Of a DNA stretch of 6,487 bases, positions 1 through 5,929 are shown piece by piece. The notes beneath the pieces were generated by a model. The model had not been told where the DNA came from. It ran no database searches and saw only the letters and a list, made by a program, of their open reading frames with translations. The translations under genes were made by a program, and so were the position numbers. The stretch covers positions 1 to 6,487 of the forward strand of contig JADGHI010000226.1 in NCBI GenBank assembly GCA_019689515.1, given 5' to 3'. The stretch comes from Acetobacteraceae bacterium (GTDB lineage: Bacteria; Pseudomonadota; Alphaproteobacteria; Acetobacterales; Acetobacteraceae). Numbering within the stretch: the first letter of the stretch is position 1; each line of letters opens with the position of its first letter.

Positions 1-15
1 GGTCCGGACCGAATC

Positions 16-918
16 GTGTTGCGTCTCAGCATTCCGCTGCGGCAGGCGCTCGCCCGGCTCACCTTGCCGGTGCTGGTCGCCATGGCCTTCGGGACCATCC
101 TGCTCGGCAAGGCGGATGCGCTGCTGGCCGAGCGCGCCCGCATGGCGCTCGCCGACATCCTCGCCCCGCTCTGGGCAGCGATGGCCGAGCCGCTGCGCAC
201 CGCGCGGGACGCCGTGGAGGAGGCGCGCGGGCTGCTCGCCCTGCGCGCGGAGAACGCCCGGCTGCGCGAGGAGAACGAGCGCCTCCGCCGCTGGCTGGCC
301 GCGGCGCTCGCGCTCGAGGCGGAGAACGCCCTGCTGCGCCGCCAGCTCGCCTTCATCCCCGATCCCGCGCCGCACTTCGTCACCGCTCGCGTCGTGGCCG
401 ATGGCGGCGGCACCTACGCGCGCGCCGTGCTGCTCGCCGTCCATCCCGGCCACACCGTCCGCAAGGGCCAGGTGGCGCTGGACGAGCGCGGCTTCGTCGG
501 CCGGGTGACCGAGGTCGGCACCCGCTCCGCCCGCGTCCTGCTCGCCACCGACGTCAGCAGCCGCATCCCCGTGACACTGGAGGGCAGCCGGGCGCGGGCG
601 CTGATGATCGGCACCAACGGCCCGCGGCCACGTCTCGCCTACTGGCCCGAGGGGGTCCGGCCGGCGGAGGGCGAGAGGCTGGTGACCAGCGCCGAGAGCA
701 ACCTCTTCCCCGGCGGCCTGCCGGTCGGCGTGGTGCGCTGGTCGGAGGCCGGCACGCCGGAAGTCGAGCTGTTCGCCCGGCTCGACCGCCTGGACCTGGT
801 GCGCCTGTTCGACTTCGACACCAGCGGCATCCTGCCGCCCGAGGCGGTAGCGCGTCCGGAGCAGACTCGGGGCCGCAGCAGCGCCAGAACGGCCGCTGCT
901 ACCATGGCGCGGCAATGA
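16..918 (+). CDS. mreC: Rod shape-determining protein MreC
   Basis: MreC is the bitopic inner-membrane scaffold of the elongasome; its periplasmic part contacts PBP2 and is thought to activate PBP2-RodA. The 300-residue product shows a short basic N-terminus, one membrane segment at about residues 16-31, and a charged heptad-like coiled coil at about 60-112 (LRAENARLREENERLRR). A beta-rich periplasmic core follows at about 120-245. Core signatures include GFVGRVTEVG (159-168), ARVLLATDVSSRIPV (172-186) and the late SNLFPGGLPVGVV (228-240), all typical of MreC. The C-terminal tail (about 275-300) is low complexity. The length is normal for the family. The start is a GTG at 16; the frame is open to the window edge, so a start further upstream cannot be excluded and no ribosome site can be judged. 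The stop overlaps the mreD start in ATGA. mreB is expected just upstream. Confidence 0.95.
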   Translation: MLRLSIPLRQALARLTLPVLVAMAFGTILLGKADALLAERARMALADILAPLWAAMAEPLRTARDAVEEARGLLALRAENARLREENERLRRWLAAALALEAENALLRRQLAFIPDPAPHFVTARVVADGGGTYARAVLLAVHPGHTVRKGQVALDERGFVGRVTEVGTRSARVLLATDVSSRIPVTLEGSRARALMIGTNGPRPRLAYWPEGVRPAEGERLVTSAESNLFPGGLPVGVVRWSEAGTPEVELFARLDRLDLVRLFDFDTSGILPPEAVARPEQTRGRSSARTAAATMARQ

Positions 919-1499
919 TCGGAGGCCCCCCCGGCGCGGCGCCGCCACGGCCATCCCCGCAGGGGCGCAAGGAGCCGCCCCCTGGCCTGCTGCACCGCCT
1001 CGATGCCCTGGGCCGGGCCAGCCTGCCGGGCGTCGCCACGGCCGGGCTCATGGTCCTCGCCGCCGCGCCGCCCGCCGGGCTGCCGGGCGCGGTCGCGGCG
1101 GTCTGCCTGCCGGCGGTGTTCTTCTGGTCGGCCTTCCATCCCGCCGCGATGCCGGCGCCGGTGGTCTTCGCCCTCGGCCTGTTGCAGGACCTGCTCGGCC
1201 TCGCGCCGCTCGGCACCGGGGTGCTCACCCTGTTGCTCGTCCATGGAGCGGTGACCCGCTGGCGGCGGCCGATCGCGCGGCAGACCTTCCTGGTCGTCTG
1301 GGTCCTCTATTGCGCCGCAGCCGGGGCCGCCGCGGCGCTGGGCTGGGCGCTGCAATTCCTCCTGACGCTGCGCCTGCCGGCCCTGACTCCGGCCTGGCAC
1401 CAATTCCTCCTCACCATCGGCCTTTACCCGCTGCTCGCCTGGCCAATGGGATGGCTTCACCGGACGGTGGTCCGGGTGGAGGAGGAGGCGGGGGCGTGA
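915..1499 (+). CDS. mreD: Rod shape-determining protein MreD
   Basis: MreD is the small polytopic membrane partner of MreC in the cell-elongation complex. The 194-residue product has a proline/arginine-rich cytoplasmic N-terminus (about residues 1-36), then several hydrophobic segments at about 38-57, 58-74, 81-108, 122-146 and 160-181. The stretch PAPVVFALGLLQDLLGLAPLG (about 80-100) matches the family pattern of a Pro-initiated helix followed by G-L-x-x-D-L-L and P-L-G. Sequence conservation in this family is low, so the call rests on this motif, the topology, the size and the position between mreC and mrdA. The ATG overlaps the mreC stop (ATGA). No good Shine-Dalgarno precedes it, so translation probably depends on coupling to mreC. 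The proline-rich leader of about 36 residues is longer than in many MreD proteins. Confidence 0.9.
   Translation: MIGGPPGAAPPRPSPQGRKEPPPGLLHRLDALGRASLPGVATAGLMVLAAAPPAGLPGAVAAVCLPAVFFWSAFHPAAMPAPVVFALGLLQDLLGLAPLGTGVLTLLLVHGAVTRWRRPIARQTFLVVWVLYCAAAGAAAALGWALQFLLTLRLPALTPAWHQFLLTIGLYPLLAWPMGWLHRTVVRVEEEAGA
1478..1488 (+). promoter_or_regulatory. Shine-Dalgarno for mrdA inside the mreD 3' end
   Basis: A purine-rich GGAGGAGGAGG lies seven bases before the GTG at 1496. It also encodes the Val/Glu/Glu/Glu end of MreD. It decides the start of mrdA: the in-frame ATGs at 1310 and 1451 have no such site, and would place a long non-homologous or glycine-rich stretch in front of PBP2. Confidence 0.7.
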
Positions 1500-3472
1500 T
1501 CGGCCCACCGTGGCGGCGGCATGGCGCATGGCTGCGCTGGCGCCGCCGCGCCATCCCGGGGCACGGCCTCGGCGGCAGCCTCGGCACCAGCGCCCGCCGC
1601 GAGGAGGAGCGCCGCCGCGGCGTCTTCACCCGCCGTACCCTCCTGCTCGCTTCCGCCCAGCTCGGCGCCTTCGGCTTCCTCGGCCACCGGCTCTGGCGGC
1701 TGCAGGTCGAGGAGGGCGCGCGCTATGCGACGCTGGCCGAGGAGAACCGGATCAGCGTGCGGCTGATCGCGCCGCCGCGCGGCCGGGTGCTCGACCGTCA
1801 GGGCCGCGTGGTCGCCGGCAACCGGCTGAACTGGCGCGCCCTGCTGGTCCCCGAGCAGACCGCCGACGTCGCGGCCACGATCGACACCTTCTCGCGCATC
1901 GTCCCCCTCGCCGAGCACGAGCGGGCGCGCATCGAGCGCGAGCTGCGCCGCCGGCGCCGCTTCGCCCCCGTGGTGCTGCGCGAGTTCCTCGACTGGGAGG
2001 AGATGGCCCGGATCGAGCTGAACGCGCCCGACCTGCCGGGCATCAGCGTGGACATGGGCACGACCCGGATCTACCCGGAGGGCGAGGATCTCGCCCATGT
2101 CGTGGGCTACGTCGCGCCGCCGAGCGAGGCCGACATCGGCGAGGACCGGCTGCTGGAACTGCCCGGCATCCGCATTGGCCGCGCCGGGGTGGAGCGCCAC
2201 CACGACCGGGTCCTGCGCGGCCGCGCCGGCGCCACGCAGCTCGAGGTCAACGCGGTCGGCCGCGTCATCCGCCAGCTCGACCGGCGCGAGGGCATCCCCG
2301 GTCAGGACGTCCAGATCACCATCGACGCCGCCTTGCAGAAGGCGGTGCGGGCCAAGATCGCAGAGGGCACCACCGCCGTCCTGCTCGACGCGCGCAACGG
2401 GGAGGTGCTGGCGATGGCGACCAAGCCCTCCTTCGATCCCAACCTGTTCAACGCCGGCGTCTCGGCGGCGCAGTGGCGGCAATGGACCGCCTCGCGCTCG
2501 ACGCCGCTGATCAACAAGGCGACGAACGGCCTCTACGCGCCGGGCTCGACCTTCAAGATGGTCGTCGGACTCGCCGCGCTCGAGGCCCGGGTCTGCACGC
2601 CCGGGGAGCGCGTGCACTGCCCCGGCCACATGGACCTCGGCAATACGCGCTTCCACTGCCACAACCGCGGCGGCCACGGCGGCGTGGACCTCCGCGCGGC
2701 GCTGAAATACTCCTGCGACGTCTATTTCTACGAGATGGCCAAGCGCCTCGGCATCGACCGCATCGCGGCGATGGCGCGGCGCCTCGGTCTCGGCGTGGAC
2801 CTCGGGATCGAGCTGCCGGGCACACGGCGCGGCCTGGTGCCGACCCGCGCCTGGCGCGAGGCACAAGGTAAGCCCTGGGCGCTCGGTGACACGGTGGTGC
2901 ATGGAATCGGCCAGGGCTTCTACCAGCTCACCCCCCTCGCCCTCGCCACCTACACGGCGCGCCTCGCCACCGGCCGCGCGGTGCAGCCGCACCTGACGCG
3001 GGCGATCGGCGGCCAGCCCGTGCGCGGATCGAGGCCCGAGGACTGGCCTCCACTCGGCATCAACGAGCGAGACCTGCGCCTGGTACGCGAGGCCATGTGG
3101 GCCGTGGTGAACGAGGAGGGCGGCACCGCGCGCGTTGCCCGCCTGCCCGCCTCGCTCGGCGTGCAGATGGCGGGCAAGACCGGCACCACCCAGGTCCGGC
3201 GGGTGACGCGCGAGCAGCGCGAGCGCGGCTTCAACGTCAACCAGCTCCCACGGGAATGGCGGCCGCACGCGCTGTTCGTCGCCTACGCCCCGCACGACAA
3301 CCCGCTCTTCGCTGTCTCGGTCGTGGTCGAGCACGGCACCAGCGGCTCCGGCGCCGCGGCGCCGCTCGCGCGCGACATCCTGGTGGAGGCCTTCCAGCGC
3401 CTGCGATCCGGCGGTGGCAGTCCGCCGCCTGCCTCGGGAGGGGCCCGCCTGGCGGAGGCCGCTCCGCCGTGA
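1496..3472 (+). CDS. mrdA: Penicillin-binding protein 2 (peptidoglycan D,D-transpeptidase MrdA)
   Basis: This class B penicillin-binding protein cross-links peptidoglycan during lateral wall growth, anchored in the inner membrane and paired with RodA. From the GTG start the product is 658 residues. It has a basic cytoplasmic tail (1-47), one membrane anchor (about 48-66), and a PBP-dimer/pedestal domain whose RGRVLDRQG lies at 95-103. The transpeptidase domain follows with all three motifs: S351-T-F-K354 (nucleophile Ser351), S406-C-D408, and K561-T-G563-T. S-x-D rather than S-x-N in the second motif is usual for PBP2. Cys375, Cys388, His394 and Cys407 cluster between motifs 1 and 2 and may bind zinc. 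The start overlaps the mreD stop (GTGA) and is supported by a strong Shine-Dalgarno; an in-frame ATG at 1451 would add 15 Gly-rich residues. The gene overlaps rodA by four bases. Confidence 0.96.
   Translation: MIGPPWRRHGAWLRWRRRAIPGHGLGGSLGTSARREEERRRGVFTRRTLLLASAQLGAFGFLGHRLWRLQVEEGARYATLAEENRISVRLIAPPRGRVLDRQGRVVAGNRLNWRALLVPEQTADVAATIDTFSRIVPLAEHERARIERELRRRRRFAPVVLREFLDWEEMARIELNAPDLPGISVDMGTTRIYPEGEDLAHVVGYVAPPSEADIGEDRLLELPGIRIGRAGVERHHDRVLRGRAGATQLEVNAVGRVIRQLDRREGIPGQDVQITIDAALQKAVRAKIAEGTTAVLLDARNGEVLAMATKPSFDPNLFNAGVSAAQWRQWTASRSTPLINKATNGLYAPGSTFKMVVGLAALEARVCTPGERVHCPGHMDLGNTRFHCHNRGGHGGVDLRAALKYSCDVYFYEMAKRLGIDRIAAMARRLGLGVDLGIELPGTRRGLVPTRAWREAQGKPWALGDTVVHGIGQGFYQLTPLALATYTARLATGRAVQPHLTRAIGGQPVRGSRPEDWPPLGINERDLRLVREAMWAVVNEEGGTARVARLPASLGVQMAGKTGTTQVRRVTREQRERGFNVNQLPREWRPHALFVAYAPHDNPLFAVSVVVEHGTSGSGAAAPLARDILVEAFQRLRSGGGSPPPASGGARLAEAAPP
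3454..3458 (+). promoter_or_regulatory. Putative Shine-Dalgarno for rodA
   Basis: GGAGG sits ten bases before the GTG at 3469, inside the last codons of mrdA. This supports the GTGA-overlap start for rodA over the next in-frame GTG at 3478. Confidence 0.5.
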
Positions 3473-4620
3473 CGGCGGTGTTCGAGCGCCGGCTGCTGAC
3501 CGGCGACCGCGGCGCCGCTGTCCTCGCCAGCCTCTGGCGGATTCCCTGGGGCTTCGTGCTGCTGCTCTGCCTGCTCGCGGCGGTGGGCTATGTGGCGCTC
3601 TATTCGGCCGGCGGCGGCGCGCCGGAGCCCTATGCGCAGAAGCACGCGATCCGCTTCGGCTTCGGGCTGGTCGTGATGCTGGCCGTCGCGCTGGTGGACA
3701 TCCGTATCATCGCGCGCCTCGCCTGGCCGGCCTATGCGGGCGGCGTCGCGCTGCTGGCGCTGGTTCTGCTGCACGGCAATATCGGCAAGGGAGCGCAGCG
3801 CTGGATCGACATCGGCCCGCTGCAGCTCCAGCCCTCCGAGCTGATGAAGATCCTGCTCGTGCTTGCGCTCGCGGCCTGGTTCCGCCGGGCGAGCTGGGAG
3901 CGGGTGGGCAATCCGTTGTTCCTGCTCCCGCCGGCGGTGGCGGTGGCGGTGCCGGTCGCCCTGATCCTGAAGCAGCCCAATCTCGGCACGGCGCTGATCA
4001 CGGCCGCGGTCGGCGGCGCAGTGTTCTGGGCCGCGGGGGTCCGCTGGTGGAAATTCGCGATTGGGCTGGGGGGCGTGGCGCTGGCCGCACCGATCGCGTA
4101 CCACCATCTGCACGACTACCAGAAGGCACGGATCCAGACCTTCCTCGACCCGGAGAGCGATCCGCTCGGGGCGGGCTACAACATCATCCAGTCGAAGATC
4201 GCACTTGGCTCCGGCGGAGTGTGGGGCAAGGGGTTCCTGCAGGGTACCCAGGGCCACCTCAACTTCCTCCCGGAGAAGCAGACCGACTTCATCTTCACGA
4301 TGCTGGCCGAGGAATTCGGTCTGGTCGGCGCCCTGACAGTGCTGGGCCTGATGTTCCTGGTGGTGATGTTCTGCCACCTCGTGGCGTTGCGCTGCCGGCA
4401 CCAGTTCGGACGGCTGTTGGCGGCGGGCCTCGGGACGAATTATTTCCTCTACGTTTTCGTCAACATTGCGATGGTGACCGGATCCATCCCGGTCGGAGGC
4501 GTTCCGCTGCCGCTGATCTCGCATGGCGGCTCGGCGATGCTGACGACGATGCTGGGTTTCGGCCTGCTGATCTCCGTCTGGGTGCACCGGGACACGGAGT
4601 TGGAACCGGGCCGTGGCTGA
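3469..4620 (+). CDS. mrdB: SEDS peptidoglycan glycosyltransferase RodA
   Basis: RodA (mrdB) is the SEDS-family glycosyltransferase that polymerises lipid II into glycan strands for lateral wall synthesis, working with PBP2. The 383-residue product has about ten hydrophobic segments, as expected. Family signatures are KGAQRWIDIGPLQLQPSELMK (107-127), the extracellular-loop motif FLPEKQTDFIF, and PLPLISHGGSAM near the C-terminus (about 346-357). Asp273 of T-D-F corresponds by motif to the catalytic Asp of characterised RodA proteins (Asp262 in E. coli, from memory). The length is close to the E. coli enzyme. Presence directly after mrdA, and the RodA-type rather than FtsW-type neighbourhood, favour RodA. 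The GTG start overlaps the mrdA stop (GTGA) and has a GGAGG ten bases upstream, so coupling with PBP2 translation is likely. It appears to be the last gene of the operon, though no clear intrinsic terminator follows. Confidence 0.96.
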   Translation: MTAVFERRLLTGDRGAAVLASLWRIPWGFVLLLCLLAAVGYVALYSAGGGAPEPYAQKHAIRFGFGLVVMLAVALVDIRIIARLAWPAYAGGVALLALVLLHGNIGKGAQRWIDIGPLQLQPSELMKILLVLALAAWFRRASWERVGNPLFLLPPAVAVAVPVALILKQPNLGTALITAAVGGAVFWAAGVRWWKFAIGLGGVALAAPIAYHHLHDYQKARIQTFLDPESDPLGAGYNIIQSKIALGSGGVWGKGFLQGTQGHLNFLPEKQTDFIFTMLAEEFGLVGALTVLGLMFLVVMFCHLVALRCRHQFGRLLAAGLGTNYFLYVFVNIAMVTGSIPVGGVPLPLISHGGSAMLTTMLGFGLLISVWVHRDTELEPGRG

Positions 4621-4637
4621 AGGGGTGGCTTTCGGGG

Positions 4638-4665
4638 TTGATTTGCCGGCGCAGGGCGTTATCTA
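4638..4665 (+). promoter_or_regulatory. Putative sigma-70-type promoter for tRNA-Lys
   Basis: TTGATT (4638-4643) and TATCTA (4660-4665), 16 bases apart, resemble -35 and -10 boxes and stand out as AT-rich in a GC-rich background. They lie about 45 bases before the tRNA, leaving a short leader. This is inferred from sequence only. Confidence 0.4.
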
Positions 4666-4680
4666 GCCGGCGTTGCATGG

Positions 4681-4700
4681 CGGCGGCGCCAAGGCCGCCG
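4681..4700 (+). other. GC-rich hairpin in the tRNA leader
   Basis: CGGCGGC (4681-4687) pairs with GCCGCCG (4694-4700) around a six-base loop. There is no T run, so a classical intrinsic terminator for the rod operon is not supported. It could be a factor-dependent 3' end of rodA, a structure in the tRNA precursor, or simply GC-rich chance. Confidence 0.35.
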
Positions 4701-4710
4701 GGTGCCCGGC

Positions 4711-4786
<76 letters not shown>

Positions 4787-5022
4787 ACACTTAGCTCCGT
4801 TATCCACAGCCCGAAAAGTCGCCGCGGACCCCTAGCGGACCCGCCGGTCGCGATTTCAAGTGCACGGCGGGCATCCTGCGGACTGATCGACCGAACGATG
4901 CGAGGAATCCCTATCGGTCGTCGAAGGTTGGTCGGGCGCATGGCTTGCGGCCGGCGCGCGTCCCGCCCAAAGCGCCCTGGGGCGCGCAGCCGACAAGCGC
5001 CGCGGCCCGTGATGGCCCGTAG
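4787..5022 (+). other. Non-coding stretch after tRNA-Lys, no gene recognised
   Basis: No reading frame on either strand here resembles a known protein, and no N-terminal epimerase motif (for example a GTRPE-like or VHGDT-like stretch) could be found. The only standout is a consensus DnaA box near its start. Short GC-rich inverted repeats occur (for example CGACCGA at 4888-4894 with TCGGTCG at 4914-4920) but look like background. The region may be degraded DNA left by the event that removed the 5' end of the downstream epimerase. Confidence 0.5.
4800..4808 (+). promoter_or_regulatory. Perfect consensus DnaA box (single)
   Basis: TTATCCACA matches the high-affinity DnaA box consensus exactly, 14 bases after the tRNA. 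It is isolated: no second box, AT-rich unwinding element or replication gene is seen, so this is not evidence of an origin. It could be a DnaA-titrating or regulatory site, or chance. Confidence 0.35.
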
Positions 5023-5796
5023 GTGGCTCCGTCCGCCCCAAACAGCTCGGGAACGCCCGTCGCGAGGGCCGGGGAACTCAGCCGCGTCGTGGCTGACACC
5101 AAGGCGGAGTTCTTCATTGTTACCGACCAAGGGGGCAAGGACGAACCTGCTTCGCCAGCACAACCGCGATGGCAGGATCCACGTCACCGGCAACGCTGGG
5201 AGCGACGCCCTGTTCGCCGCATCCTGGCTCCTCGACGAGGACGCAGCCCCGTGGGGGCGCGCCGAGACCCGGCACGGCCGTCTCGATCTTGGCTGACGAC
5301 TCATCCTTGTGATAGGGCACCGACGGGAGAGCTTCGGCGGGGGGGGCTCGACCGGATCTGCGATGCGCTTACCGCCCTCGCAGCGCACGACGACGTCCAG
5401 ATCGTCGACCCCGGCCACCTATACCCCAACCTGCGCAGCACTGCGCTCAAGCGGCTGGGTCAGGTCGATGGTGTCACGCTCGCCAATGGAGTATACTATT
5501 GCGAAATGATACACTTCATGCGGCGGGCCAGCATCACCATCACCGACTCCTGCGGCCTCCAAGAGGAGGCGTCCGCCTTCGCCAAGCCGGTACTGGTCAC
5601 GCGCGGCGTCACCGGACGGTCGAAAGCCGTGGCCATGTGCGTCGTTAGGCTGGTCGGCACGGACCCGCAGGCGATCCGGCGCGAGGCGGAGCTACTGCTC
5701 GAGGATCTACGCGTCTACAAAGAGCGCGCGCAGCCCGCACTACCCTGCGGGGACGGCATGGCCGCGCAGAGAATCGGCGACATCCTCATGGAGTAA
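5023..5796 (+). pseudogene. Degenerate UDP-N-acetylglucosamine 2-epimerase (wecB-type) remnant
   Basis: The intact enzyme interconverts UDP-GlcNAc and UDP-ManNAc for surface polysaccharides. Homology starts at about 5074 and covers roughly the last two thirds of a family member of about 370 residues; the N-terminal third is absent. Segment A (ELSRVVADTKAEFFIVTD, about 5074-5127) and segment C (from LDRICDALTALAAHDDVQIV at 5347 to the TAA) share one frame. The middle segment (ARTNLLRQHNRDGRIHVTGN, then LILVIGHRRESFG) lies in the next frame and is cut by a TGA at 5294-5296. The switches fall at G5 (5131-5135) and G8 (5339-5346). Conserved residues are also lost: DSCGLQEE for DSGGIQEE, GRSKA for ERPEA, LPCGDG for NPYGDG. 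The frame from GTG 5023 stays open to 5796 (257 codons), so automatic annotation may call an epimerase CDS. Its residues of about 37-108 would be out of frame and lack the HRRE and VTGN motifs, so activity is unlikely. Confidence 0.85.
5339..5346 (+). repeat. G8 homopolymer at the second frame switch of the epimerase remnant
   Basis: Eight consecutive G residues follow the codons for HRRESFG. Nine (or six) would join the HRRE segment to the LDRICDAL segment in one frame; the family usually reads FGEGL here. The run could be a slippage mutation, a sequencing or assembly error, or a remnant phase-variable tract. Confidence 0.6.
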
Positions 5797-5929
5797 CGTC
5801 GTCTCAACCGTGGTCGGCCGATGGCGCGCCGCACCTAGTCCTGTTCCTCAAGAATTCCCCTGGCTGCTCAAACCACCACCGATTTGCGGGGCCGCCGGCG
5901 AAATCCACCGACGATCGATGACGCGACGA
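5797..5929 (+). other. Short gap between epimerase remnant and pyruvyl transferase gene
   Basis: No gene or strong terminator is visible. The frame of the downstream gene is open through this gap, but its translation (proline-rich, ending in GEIHRRS) resembles nothing I recognise. Likely starts are ATG 5918 or ATG 5930. Confidence 0.5.

Noticed and set aside
1..10. Perfect 10-base palindrome GGTCCGGACC just before mreC
   Set aside because: Too short and at the window edge; such GC palindromes occur by chance in GC-rich DNA and there is no context to support an operator.
1310..1495. Upstream ATGs (1310, 1451) as the start of mrdA
   Set aside because: They overlap mreD deeply, lack a Shine-Dalgarno and add Pro/Gly-rich sequence not expected in PBP2; GTG 1496 has a strong site and the coupled GTGA overlap.
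1457..3334. Long minus-strand open frame (625 codons) opposite mrdA
   Set aside because: It mirrors the codon structure of a GC-rich gene; its translation is low-complexity and unlike any known protein, while the + strand has a complete PBP2 with all motifs.
3283..4587. Long minus-strand open frame (434 codons) opposite rodA
   Set aside because: It is a His/Gln/Arg-rich shadow translation with no domain signal; RodA on the + strand explains the region.
4972..4985. GCGCC/GGCGC hairpin as a possible terminator
   Set aside because: The stem is only five pairs with no following T run on either strand, and GC-rich hairpins of this size are common background here.
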